Source: Coriolopsis trogii
Taxonomy: Eukaryota; Basidiomycota; Agaricomycetes; Polyporales; Polyporaceae
Reading direction: 5' to 3'
Assembly (NCBI GenBank): GCA_020543525.1
Contig: JAHYIO010000036.1
Coordinates: forward strand, 1,488,001-1,552,000
Length of the DNA: 64,000 bases
A program made the translations under genes and the position numbers. Position 1 is the first letter of the stretch. The number at the start of each line of letters is the position of its first letter. Positions 36,716 through 48,298 of the stretch are shown piece after piece. The notes under the pieces are model-generated. The model ran no database searches and was not told the origin of the DNA. It saw nothing but the letters and a program-made list of their open reading frames with translations.

Positions 36716-37257
36716 AGGTCAGATCACCGACTTTCCACAAGAAACCCGCTCCTCACTTCTTCATGGTACGCCCGTTGGAACTGCCGCCCTTGTTGGTCCC
36801 TCAGCATCGCTCAAGGCCCCTCCGTTCTCATTGTACACAGTGTATCACCCCGACCTGGCATCGACGCTCAACACTCAAGGTTCCAATGAAGCTTCGCATA
36901 TCCGGCACCGTTCAAGGCCATCGGACCCAATATTCTCGTTTATCCACCTCTCGTCTACCGTCGTCCGTTCATCTTCTATCGCTCCGGTTTGGTCACGCTT
37001 TCTTATCGCCCGCTGCTCTCCGTCGTTTATGCTCACGTCAACAAAAAACACTGCAGAAAATCTCTATCAGGTCAGGAACGGTTGTATATCATTAATCCGC
37101 CTTACCCCCCTCTCCGCGCGCATATACCAAAGGTTGCCGGTTGCTCCCCTCTCGACTCCGTCGCTAGGTCTGTATCTCTCCATGATGCTTGCTTGCTATA
37201 ACAGAGTCGTATTGTCCACGTGTCACAGGCTGTGTATGTATCTTCTACTTCAGGTTA

Positions 37258-37500
37258 TCATACGTTTTCCGCATCTCTCTTCCTCACGCACCATTTCCTA
37301 CGTAGGACTGCCCGCGTCTCGTCTCGGACGAACTCATCCGTCATCCGTTCACCCGTCGACGACCCGGCTTCGGGCTCGTCTTCGTCTTCGTCTTCTCTCG
37401 CCTTCGCGAACGCATCAAGAGGGGACGATGACATGACAGCGTCCTGCCATCGTCGCCCATCATCATCCCATTCAGAACGGGCCGTGCTATCATTGGCCGG
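37258..37500 (-). CDS. Candidate short acidic protein exon
   Basis: The minus frame ends at 37258-37260 and contains EWDDDGRRWQDAVMSSPL, an acidic run EDEDEDEPEAG and then TDEFVRDETRAVLRRKW. The alternation of acidic and basic segments and the G/C-ending codons differ from the Arg/Pro-rich shadow frames around it. An in-frame TAG stops it upstream, so it would need an upstream exon, or a start at the internal Met (57 codons). No homologue is recognised. Confidence 0.25.
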   Translation of the reverse strand, partial: PANDSTARSEWDDDGRRWQDAVMSSSPLDAFAKAREDEDEDEPEAGSSTGERMTDEFVRDETRAVLRRKWCVRKRDAENV

Positions 37501-37904
37501 GGGGGCACGCCTCTCGCCGCTCCCACACTACTCTCCGCGTCCGTTTCTGGTTCCTTGCCATCTGCAGCCGTCTTGCACGCAGCTGGCCGTGGGCCTCCGC
37601 CGCAGCGTGCACTTCGAACTCCCACACGCGCACCTACACACCCGGGGCCTTGTCGCCCCCCTGCTCGCCCTGCCCCTCCGAGAGGCCCTCCCCGTCTGGC
37701 CGTGGGCGCCTCCACCGGGCTTATCTCGCGCTTCCGCTCGTGGTGGCCTACCGCCGTCGCCTTCGATGGCTTCTCTATCCAAATCCACGCCTCTCTCGTA
37801 CGTGATGCTGTGCCGCCTCTTGCCCCGGCAACACACCGACCGACAGGGCCGGGCCCGTTGGACGAATGGACGACGATGCATGCTCGGATTCGGACTCGGG
37901 TGCG

Positions 37905-37922
37905 GATGCGGATGCGGATGCG
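37905..37922. repeat. Short tandem hexamer repeat
   Basis: GGATGC is repeated about three times in a row near here, with degenerate copies on both sides. It encodes alternating Ile/Arg or Cys/Gly in different frames and accounts for much of the odd composition of the local open frames. Confidence 0.6.
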
Positions 37923-39947
37923 GGCAGCCTGGTCGTCGCGGTCGCTGGCCAAGGCGAGAGGAAGGGAGAACCGCGGGGAGAGGCGCGCGGGAGATGACGC
38001 AGAGTACGCTGCGTAATGGGGTAGAGAGCCTTACGAACCGCAACACGCAGCCGCAGACGCGCACGCGCACGCGCCCAGCCCAGGGTGGACGCAAGCAGAC
38101 GTGGATCGAATCCACGCCTGCACCGCGCATGTCGGGAGGTGTGCGGCCGTGGGTGAGGTGGGCGAGTAGACGTTGTTGTACAGAGTAAGGGCCTCCCTTC
38201 TATCGCATCCTGGATCTCATCCGATAACGATCTGCCAGAGGGACTGCGACGCGACTGGCTGGCCACCGTCCCCGCCGCCGTCCTCGCTCGTCGCGACCAC
38301 CATCGCCGACGGCGCGGGGTGCAGCGCAGGCACGCTGCGTCACATGCTGGGAAGCTGGCCTGACACCGCCAACGAGGCCAGACAAGAATACGCGTGCGAC
38401 GTCCGCTGCCTCCTTGGGACGCAGACGCCGCCCTTCGCTCGCCCGGCGACCTACCCCAGGGGGCGTCTTCCCATCCCTCCCACACTGGCGGACTCGGTCC
38501 CGCGCCTTCCCGGCATGCGTCCTGCCGGCGACCGACCGACGACGACCGTGCCACTCTGCACAATCCTCGTTCGCCCAACCTTATAACGACTAGAGGCGCA
38601 TTCACGTGCTCGCGCGGCGCGCGGGCGCAGAGCGGCGCATCGGTATCCCAATGGGGGTGGTTGCATGTCGAGCCCTGATGGGATGGAGGTGGAGAATGGA
38701 AATTCACTCGTACTATGCCGTACGCCGTCTGCCACCACCACCACCGAGCGGTCAGTCCAGTCCAGCGATCCACAGTCGCTTTCTTTCGGAGCTCTGACGG
38801 CTGCGTTTGCTCGTTATCGCCAACAGTGCCGTCTTGTACACCGACGGCGGAGCACGGCTTCGAACCTTTGGTGGCACGGATCAAGACCGAGAAAGAGCAC
38901 CAAGTGGCGCGTTGTAGCCTTCACACCCGCGGCTTGCTTCTGACAGTGCCATGAGTAGTTCCAGACGACTTCGTTAACCCGCTGAGGGAACAATAGAGCT
39001 TACGAGCAGGACTCACGAGCAGGACAACTCTGTAGGTCTGCCGTGCCGACTCGTCCTTACAGGACCGGCCTCTCGAGAAGAGCACACGAGGCACGCGAAG
39101 GTCCCGAGGCCGAGGCCCGAACCCCGAACGACCGACCGAGTGTACCCACACTCGCCCAGAGGGACGTCCTTCTGCTCTTTCCCCCCCTTCTCATCGCCCG
39201 ACGCTTCGCACGGGAGAAGAGGAGGGAGGGAACGGGGGAGTAGAGGCTGCCCGTCATCGAGACCGTCATCTTCGTTTGCAAGCCCGTCAGACGGATCGAG
39301 CGACAGCGGAAGGCGACGAGGACAACGTGGAAGGCCCGCACGAGCCGGAGACGTCTTTTTTCGATGCACAGTCGTCGACGGACAGCACGGTGCGTAAGGG
39401 AGGGGGAGAATGGCCAGCCGAGGTGCGTACCGAACTCGTTCATCCTGACTCGACCGAGACTCTTGCGCGTCGCGTCGCGTCGCGTCACCGTGAGGAATCC
39501 CCAGGTGGCCGTGGCCGCGGCCGCGGCAGCGTACCACTCGGCGATGTGAGTGTATGATCGTGATAGCTTCTCGGACCTTGGTGCGCGATCTCAGGTTCGC
39601 GATGTGTTGGGTGGTGCGTGCAGTTTGCTAGTCGAAAGGGGGGGACGTGAGCAGCAGTATATCCGAGGACCACAAACGGAGAAGGTACAGTACAATTAGG
39701 TTCAGGTGGGCCCGGGCGAGTCTACACATACGCAGATAGTGTGGGTTCCGGGGAGAGGATGGGGCCTAGGACACTCGTAGGTTGACGTGGACATCGTGAC
39801 GGTGGCAGTCAGGGTTTGTGCTTCCGGAGTGGGGGATAGAGTTCAGTGCACTCGCTGATCATCCTGTCTGGTGCCTAGAGATGGCCGAGGGGATGTGTCA
39901 GTCGTCTTCCCTGTATCTGTTCACGTGTATTTACTCCTGAAATCGCA

Positions 39948-41110
39948 ATGAGATCCGCCACGGTGGAAGTTGTCGGCGAGCGCACGGACGCCTTGGAGGC
40001 TTTGCAGTTGAACGAACGCGTGGAAGGTACGGGGATGATGATAGAGGGATGGAAACAGGTATGACCGTTCATCCACTGAAGATTGAGTACAGGGCTCAGG
40101 ATAGTTGAGTCGGATGCAGATACCATCATCGACGGGGGTGTGTTCCAGCTCGTTCCGGACACCCTCCTTCGAGAAGTATTTGCTCACCTTCTCCTTCTGG
40201 CTGAGCGTGGGCTATGCTCTTCTCGAGTTACATGATGAGTTGAGAACGCGCGAAAGAAGCATCTGCCAACCTCCTGGTGGTCGGTGGCGCCGCTCAGGCT
40301 CCGGACGCTGTAGGCTGTCCCAGTCGAGCGTCTCCAGATATGTGCGATGAGGAAGGGTGTGCTGCCGCAATGGTGCAGCAGAGTCTCTCCTTATCGCACA
40401 GGTATCTTTCTGTGTCCGACGGTCTTGGTCACCTGCAGGGCTCGACCGCTATCATGCGACTCATACATCGGACGCTATATGCTCGCAAAGCTTAAAAGCA
40501 AACGGATAGTATCGTCCGACCGCAAGGTAAGTTCCGCATATCACACACACCGCGTGCTCTCGTACTATAGTAGTACTACGTACGAGTTCTAGAGGGGCAG
40601 CGACTACCGGTACCGCTGACTAGGCTTGCATGTCCGCTTTCGCCCCTCGCACGCCTCCGGAAGTTCAGGACGACGTGCCCCCCTGGTGGGCCGGGCAATG
40701 GGCTGCGGAGCTGCAGCAGCAGCATCTGGAGGCTGGAGCAGCGGATGTCGATGAGGGTGCGATAGGAACTTTGCGTGTCGATCGTTGCACACGGTACGCG
40801 TTTGTTTCTGGCTCAGTTTTGATGCACCATATCCGTGTGTGACCGGAGGAGACACGCGTGCGCGCTTCGTCCCTTCCAGTGCCGTATACCCCGAAGGCCT
40901 CATTCAACACCGAACGTTCCTTTTCGCCCGTCCGCCGGGACCAGTGACACGGCGGGCCAGCCTCATCGCGTCGTTCGAAACGCGGGGGATCTTTGTGAGT
41001 TGGAACTGGGCGATAGAGACCAGTGCCGCTAGCTACGGACTCGGAGCCGATTCAGGGAGGAGAACGAGCTTGAGGAGCAGTGGAAGGTCAATGTTGAAAT
41101 TGAGGGGTAG
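39948..41110 (+). CDS. Seven-exon gene model, unknown protein
   Basis: A chain of seven exons keeps one frame through six GT-AG introns: 39948-40026, 40093-40206, 40245-40401, 40439-40526, 40624-40793, 40880-40994 and 41033-41110, giving 266 residues. The product starts MRSATVEVVGERTDALEAL, has a hydrophobic helix (LLREVFAHLLLLAEQ), a Cys-containing middle part, a Trp/Pro patch (VPPWWAGQWAAELQQQHLE) and a charged C-terminus (FREENELEEQWKVNVEIEG). There is no signal peptide and no recognised domain. Codon third positions are G/C-rich in the exons and not in the introns. Three introns are only 37-38 nt, at the lower limit for basidiomycetes, and some donors are weak, so individual junctions may be wrong. 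The start could instead be at 39881 with one more intron. I have no family assignment for it. Confidence 0.5.
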
Positions 41111-44100
41111 CAAGGAGCAAAGCAGGCGTGGGAAGAGACAGAAGAGAGCGGGCTCGGCGGGGTTGGTAATGGACGGACTGAATGGCTGGTGCGCTGCGCA
41201 CTGTGCACCTGGTCGCGTCGCGGACCTGCCGCGGGCAGCAGTGACGGCGCATGCGCAGTGCTACGTAGTCTACGAGCCTGAAGCTTGGGACCTTGCGGCG
41301 AGAGGGTGGCTGTCTTAGCCTGCAGAGGAATTTGTCAACACGGGATTATCTCCCTTTCCTTCCTTTGTCTTCGGGAGTCCGGGAGTAGAGCCATCGTTTG
41401 ATTTGAATATGGACGTAAGTCATCATCAGCTCATCATGCAAGTCGCTGCCTAGCGTACCGTTGGTGTCTCCATCATGACGCAAAGTGCCCGCAAAAGCCA
41501 TTTGGTTCTGCGATACGCAAGATGAGACTCTGGCAAGTCATCACGAGCCTTCCGAATTGATGGTAGGGAAGTGTTGCGAACGGGCTGGACCAAGCGGCGT
41601 TAGCGCTGAACGGTGAGTACAACATTCGCCTTTTGCGGAACAAGGGCGCACTACGCACAGCGGAGCACCGCCTCCTCAGATCACCCCCTTCCCAGCGTCT
41701 GAGACCGTCGTCATATGCCTCCTCGGGCTGGAAGGCTCGGCGTGCCCTCGGGGAACAACGAATCGGGCGAGTGAAGACGCGCCGGGGAGGGGGAAACACG
41801 ACGAAACATACATACGCATCACTTTTGGTTCCCGATCTCGCCGTCCGCGGCGCTATCGTCAGGCTGCCTGCGGCACAGGGCTGATAGGACCCATGGGCTC
41901 GATGCGGAGTGATGGCACGGATGGCGTGCATGCTTGCCATGTGCGCCATTGCCGTCACGCCTCACCTTGCAAAAACCCCTCTGCTGTGCCTGCTGCCAGT
42001 GCTGTTTGTGTCCAGCCCAGGGCGCCCTTGTTTCCCGAATTTGCGAGTGCGCGGCAATCTCGACAAAAGAGGGGGGGAAAGGGACGATGATCGGGGACAT
42101 GGGCAGGATGTCAGACGAGTCCCACGAATTCGGACACGAGTGACGGAGTCAAGAGACATGCGGATATGTAACATATTTCCCCATATCTCAACTACCGCAG
42201 TCGTCCATAGTGCCATGTGTAGCGCCGTTCACGGATGTCGTTGGTTGCGGAAATGCGGAGAGGTGCACTGTGGTGCAGTCCGGGGGATGGATGCACCGAG
42301 CGACTTCTGCGAACACCCACCATTGAACTTCCCAGTACGACCTCCACGTAAGAGCACGCACGCCTTGTGTTCGAGTGTGCATCCAGCAGCGTTGCTCGCA
42401 CATTGTGGTTTGGTCCTTCCCAGACGCCCACAAGGAGAAGGAAAGAAGACAGGAAGGCGGAGGTCACGCGCGCCAATATCAGTGAGAAATCCCGACGTCC
42501 ATCGGATGCAAGACGCCCACTTGTGCGTCAGAGACTCGGAGGGCACGTCCGAGGTCCCCTGTTCGTAGCATGACGATCGTCAGGTTGCGGGTTCTGTGGG
42601 CTGGTCCACCACATGCGCAGGAAGCAAGGTTCTTCTCGTGCCTTTCAGCAGATCGTGCAATCAGCTCAGAGCTGCGACGTCCCGGACAGCCGACGCGGCC
42701 GCGGCGGCGACCCCAGACTGCAATACTGCCTACGGGCTTTTTTTGCGGGGAAATTGAGACTCGATCAAGCCGACAAATTCAGAGCGCATGGCAGGATGCA
42801 GAGACGGAGAGTGAACGTGCCGGTCGTCGCATGTTCGACAGACGCGGCGGAGCTCGTCAAATTGGGCCATCCTCCCCGCATGCTGGTGGGCTTTGTGGGC
42901 GTACGAAGGTCAAACACGCGCTTGCGCATGTCCGCAACGCGTCCAGGATAGGAGAGGGCAGGTCGGTGCTTGTGATGGTGCCGTACGCGTTGGGCTCGTC
43001 CCGATGCTCGCATCGCTCGAAATCTCAACGACCCTGTGTCCGCGAATTCGTTACGCACAGGTCCGCCGACCTCGGAGCCCTCCGTCCTGGCAAAATACTC
43101 GACGAAGATTCTGACTTCCGTAGTGTTCGATTGATGGAGTCCTGCAGGAGATGTGAGATCCCCGAGCCGTAGTACTAGCGACTTGCCCACCTGGTCCGCT
43201 GTGTTTCGTGATGAACCGCCGGATGGACCGGAGGTGACTAGCCTCTTGACGCGCAATGACCGCGGATCATCACAGTGGCTCTGGGGAACGTGAGCTGGAG
43301 TCTGAATTATAAGACTAGTGTTGACAGAACGAAGAGTGTACCATGCCGGAGCAAGGGACGGGGTGGCACCGGGTAAGGAAGAAGAATAGTGACACACTGA
43401 ATGTTTCGAGCATCCAAGCGGGCGTGAACAATGACTCCCTTGCCTTGGTACACATACCAGGTTGCCAGGTTGTCACATATAGCACGGCTACGAAAAGAAA
43501 GTGCGATGACACGAGCTGAAAATCGGTGCATACTATCGAGGCCACTCGATCTAGAGCTGGACCACTGTACTTCGGTGCGAGCACCGAGCGGTCGGGTCTA
43601 GGGTCGTAAGGTGGAAGGAGTGTAGGACACCTCAGTGCCATCAATCACGCGTGTACAGCAGACAAGGGCCCGTGCGTGGTCGCGTGCTTTGCCTAGGACA
43701 ACAGCTATGCGGGTGCGCCTAGTATTGAGACCCTATCGTGAGAAGCCCGTGGGGGACACAAGGGCAGAAGAGCACCTGGAGCTCAGGTGCGGGTCAGCGT
43801 CATGTTAGGAGACAAAATCATGCCGTACATTGCATCATCGGCCCATCGCATTTTGATTTCTGCATCAAAACGTGAACCTAAACCCCACCGTCTCGCAGGG
43901 TCTCCTACGCGCGTCGCATGCGATGCAGCAGGCCAAACAGCGACCTGCGAAAGCCCCGGAAACTGCGATGTGGACGCGCCTGGAACGATAAGGGTCTGTG
44001 GAAATGCACAGGCCTCGGGGAATGATTGTCGTGCCCGAATGATAGTTGCCGCAGGAGCAAATCCGATGGATGCACCCAATCGGGACCAAACACAGGGTCG

Positions 44101-47100
44101 TCGTCGTCTTCGCTCGTCAAAATCGAAGCTTCTTCTGAGATAGGGTCGCTGCCACCTGGGGTAGGGCCGTCGAAACGACGAAACCACCGTGGCCCACGTT
44201 TCATTCGAGCCCTGTGGTCCTCTGTGTGTCCCATCCACTTGCCGACGTGTGGCGCGGGCTAAGAAACTAGGAGTAGTCGCCTGACGCATCCCGACGACCA
44301 CGGGCGTGACCGAGCTCCGGGCCTGCGAGCAAGGAAACGAGGGAGATCTTTAGGGTCGGGCTTCCGTGGAGTCTACCTCGGACGCAGAGAGCGAACAAGA
44401 GATAGTACGGCCTGTACGGGAAGTAGTGACCCAACAATCAACATGAGGCGATCGAAGAGCACTCACCAACGTACAAGGCCCACGAGGGCGTTCTGTGCAC
44501 TCTGTCTGAAAACATTCTTGAGCTGCGAATCACCCGATAGACACCCCGTGCAGCCGGCAGGGGACGTCCCGGGCCCTCTGAACGTACGCCTGGCGTATCA
44601 CGTAATGTGCGAACGCAACCTATGATGATGACAGACAGGTGAATGGCAGAAGCGAATACGAGAGCAGCGCACGTATGGAGAAAACCCTTCCCATCGAGCA
44701 GGATCACTAACCTCTCCGTGACCACCGCAAGTCATGCTGCCTGACATCTGTTCGTCGGCCGGTCGTACGGCCCCGCCTTACCGTCGACGACGATGACAGC
44801 TCCAATGTCCCGGTTCGTGGCCAGTGGTGACGGAGCAATAGAAATCTGACGCACGATGCACGCGTCCGCTGAGGATGAGTGAGCAATACAATACAATGTA
44901 GGCTGCGCTCCTCCACCTTGAGGTGGGCCGGGAAGGGGGGACGCACCGGACTCGCAAATCCCTGTCAGTCTGTGACGCGAATTCTCGGGGAACTGCTTCT
45001 ACCAAGCCCGCCCAAAGGCGCGCCCAGTTGATTAGCCACGGCAGCGGCGGTGCTCCTCTCTCTGTGACGGCTGGACGGAGCCCCAAGATGGCGAATTCAA
45101 TGATTAGCGGAGGCATTGTGAAGTAGAAAGAGCGCCCCGGCGCGACGCCCATGTACTTCCAGGGGCCGCGCAGGCGTCCTCCAGATGCTCCTTGTATCCC
45201 GCCAAACCCGACGGTACCTCGAAAGAATAAGAGGGGGGAGACGCACGACGCGAATCTCTGTGTAGCGTTACGTGAACGCAAACGTTTGAGGCCTGCGGGC
45301 TGCGGATTTTGGATGGTAGACTGCGGGACGAGAACGCCTTGCAAGGCCTGGCATTGTGGGAGGTGGAGTGGGCATAGATCTGGTGGGAACGGTAGCGTCA
45401 GCAAATTGAATGGATACAGGATCCGACGAAGGCAAGGGCGGCGACGAAAATCGTTGTGCGAGCCAACTTTCGATCCCTGTGCAGAATTCGTGAGCCAGGA
45501 GACGCGGTGTATGCTTGTTCCTCGCACCGTTTACAGTCATGAGCAAAACAAAAAGAGCTATATTAGGTTCAAACTCCATTCGGTGGCTCTGAAGCAGACG
45601 CGTTGTGTTACCAAATGATGTGGGAGCGAATGGTCCCGCCGCTATCCTAGGGACGAGTCACCTGCGGACTTTCTTGCGAGGCCCTGCTGTTCCCTCACCC
45701 AACTCTCGGGACGTCTTCAGGCCAGATTGTTAGTGCAATGCTTATCTTTATGGTGCAAATATGAGTAAGATTTGGCTGTGTGAGACATGTGTGGTATGTT
45801 CTACGGCAATTGCAGTGGCAGAAGCCGTGGTTGGGTCTGGTGGTGGTTTGCAGCGGAGACGAAAGTCGGGCGTCTCGGGCACAGGGGCGGCACCCGGGAC
45901 TTGCCGACGGCACTCCTCCCTACCGAAAATGAGGCCAGGCCTAATATGGGCGGAACGCTGGACGCAAACATATTGGACCTGTCATGAATCCCGTTTTTGT
46001 GATTGGTATGATACCATCAGGAGGGGAATTCGAAAAGGAGACATCCGAATTCACACCCCATGTCTGGGCATCCTCGTTTGAGAAGTCCGTGGCGGTACGT
46101 GGCGATGTTCGATGTTGCACCATACACCAGTGCTCAGGGGCCCAAACACCTCCTCCCTCGCATCGCAGTCGTACGAACATCCAACGCTGCAGCGACAACC
46201 AGCTCGTTCTCCGTCGAGGGGGAAGGCGTTCGACGGTGCAAAGGACCGAATGAACGTCGTCGCGAACGAATTTGATGTTCTGACATCTAGGGTTGCGATA
46301 TTCACGGATCTCCTTCGTTCGCCGTTTATGTACAAATCATCTCACCTCATCTGGCTGCCAAAAAAGACACATACACGTAAACTCGCGGTTTTTCCGCGGA
46401 TGTCATTTACTGGCACATTATCTACGCGATCCCACGCGATCGGTGCGCCTGCCCGATGAGCAAATACGTTGAACTGCCACCTGCTGGTTGGTGCTCGAGA
46501 GGCGGGGCTACAGGACACGCCCCCCTCCACTGCAGCAATACTGATATGCGACATCTTGTCCTAGCACAGCTAGATGTTCATGTGGGATCGATGTCTACGG
46601 AGGCCAGATGGATGCGTCATGATACCACAATGGAGTCAGCGGGGAGTTTAGAATGGAACGTCGAAAACGCCGGACACGGATCTTCCTCGACCGTACTTGG
46701 CCGGAGGGACGTTCTAGCACCTTGAGGCACTAGTCGCGAGCCTCGAGGCCGCGGACCGGGGCGATTTAGGACGTAGAAAGACGTCGATGGCTTGGGCTTT
46801 GGACGGACAATTGGGATGGTGTGGTGCCTGGATTGCAGTGCAGGCAAGTTGGGCCCGTATTTGCATCGTCGGCGGTGAAGAGGGTATATCATGTTTGTCA
46901 CCTGGAGGAGATACTGAGATGGTATGGAGCACGATGAGCTCAAGGATGAGTTCGACTGGGCCGTCACTGACGCAGTGTCGCAACCAGAGACGCGCGCTCT
47001 GGGAGTGGGTAGGAATCAAGCCAACATCAGGCATCTGTCACAGGAGGAACAGGCCGGGGTTGTTGGGAGCGGATGGCAAGTAGACGCAGGAGTTCACTCT

Positions 47101-48298
47101 GGTGCCGCAACTTTTGGCTGGTTTCGGGGCATGGAAACGGGTTCGCACGTGGATCCTTGTCCCGGAGCTGTCGAGATCTTGCGCAAGGCATCTGGTAAGG
47201 CACCTTGTCTCTGGCAGTCGCGTGGAGGCGACGAAGGGGACGGATGGGACAAATAGGGATGATTGGTATGTCGGGGATTGGAGACATTGGGCAACTGACT
47301 TATGAGCAGAAACTCTCGCAAACGCTATGTGCGAACAGTTAGGTAGGCAGAATCTAGATCCACGAGACGGCAGAGGTTCTATCGGCGTCGACGATGGTCA
47401 TGCTCATGAAAGGAAGAGGCAAGGGCAGAGGGACTGGCGACAGGCTTGACATGTGCATTTGAATAGAGGTGACGACGTGCTGATGGGTTCTGAGCGAGGG
47501 GGTTTCTCGGAGCAGTGCGCAGTAAGTAGGTGGCCGCGAATGTGCAAGTCGCTGTCTGTCAACGTAACAATCAGGACGGGTCCGGGAAACAAGGAGTGTT
47601 GGGAGCATGCCAGACGAGTCGTGGCTCCCAGCTGGCAAGGGTGCGAGTGGTGCGCCTACGTCAACGCAAAGGGGGGGTCGAGGCTGGTTTGGCGAGTGGT
47701 ACGCGAGGGAAGTCCGAGCGAGGTCGGATGCGATGCTTCGTTATCTGGCGGGAAAGCTCGAGGGTGGACATGGGGAGCGCATCGCTTCTCGGCACGAGCG
47801 TAGGAGACGAGACGGGCGTTTTTGGTATGTTTTCTGGAGGGAGATCACGACCATGATGAGCTGTGAGATTGAAGGAAGCGGTGTGTGCACTGTGTGCGCA
47901 ATCTCGATGGGCTCCGAGACCGGAGGTGGATTACTGAGAAAGGCGGAAAATGGGGGAAATAATGAAATACGGGGCAGGCTGGGCCATCATTTGTGTTGTG
48001 TCGCGTGGGACTATGGCTTCTGGATGGGATGGGCGGAGAGGCGGGGGACCCTTGGTGACGGAGACGATTGATCTCGTCCAGGATCCATCATGCCGTCCCG
48101 AACCGTCGCCTGTCCTCTCCACTCTCTCTGCGCCCTGCTGAAATAGCCCAAATATCTCGTCCCTCCGCCTCCCGTTCAGCCACAATTCCCGGTTCCTCAC
48201 CGCCTCCATCTCCTCTTATTTCTCCCTCGCAGTCCGCTGCCCTCTTCTCGCTCCCACCCTTGCTCGGCGCAGCGCGACGGCTCATAACAACCAGGCCT
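41111..48298. other. Gene-poor stretch of about 7.2 kb between the two regulators
   Basis: No complete gene is supported. Partly coding-like pieces are: 42765-43397 (minus, 210 codons, with TEVRIFVEYFARTEG) overlapped by a plus frame of 200 codons; 43905-44234 (minus, with LTSEDDDDPVFGPDWVHPSD); 44778-45527 (minus, 249 codons, with a hydrophobic FYFTMPPLIIEFAILGL segment); 46924-47256 (plus); and 47607-48071 (plus, WFGEWYAREVRARSDAMLR). None can be joined into a gene with a recognised domain. The composition appears lower in GC than in the regulator genes. This could be a graveyard of old genes or transposons, or hold untranslated transcripts. Confidence 0.45.
46924..47256 (+). CDS. Candidate open frame, unknown
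   Basis: ATG at 46924 opens 110 codons (MEHDELKDEFDWAVTDAVSQ) with a normal amino-acid balance and mixed G/C third positions. A possible GTAAGG donor follows GCATCTG near 47193. No upstream or downstream exon could be joined, and no domain is recognised. It may be one exon, a remnant or chance. Confidence 0.25.
   Translation: MEHDELKDEFDWAVTDAVSQPETRALGVGRNQANIRHLSQEEQAGVVGSGWQVDAGVHSGAATFGWFRGMETGSHVDPCPGAVEILRKASGKAPCLWQSRGGDEGDGWDK

Larger units (their letters stand above)
36716..39947. other. Gene-poor stretch after the first Zn2Cys6 gene
   Basis: Very long open frames overlap on both strands here (37220-38188 plus, 37775-38884 minus). They are Arg/Ser/Pro-rich, contain hexamer repeats and share no domain, so neither is accepted. 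A short acidic frame at 37258-37500 (minus) is listed separately. Around 39260-39540 a plus frame ending in an alanine-rich run before GTGAGT might be an exon of a gene continuing to the right, but no consistent join was found. A possible alternative start of the next gene model lies at 39881. Confidence 0.45.

Noticed and set aside
35770..37095. 441-codon plus frame in the first Zn2Cys6 gene
   Set aside because: Alternative frame of the real C-terminal exon, with Arg/Ala/Gly bias.
37220..38188. 322-codon plus-strand frame
   Set aside because: It overlaps a 369-codon minus frame, is Arg/Ser/Cys-rich from hexamer repeats, and shows no domain or splice logic.
37775..38884. 369-codon minus-strand frame
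   Set aside because: Long only because stop codons are rare in this GC-rich DNA; low-complexity Arg/Ser/Pro composition.
39276..39557. Plus frame with DEDNVEGPHEPETSFF as a possible first exon of the orphan gene at 40 kb
   Set aside because: No donor/acceptor pair joins it in frame to 39948 without a very long intron.
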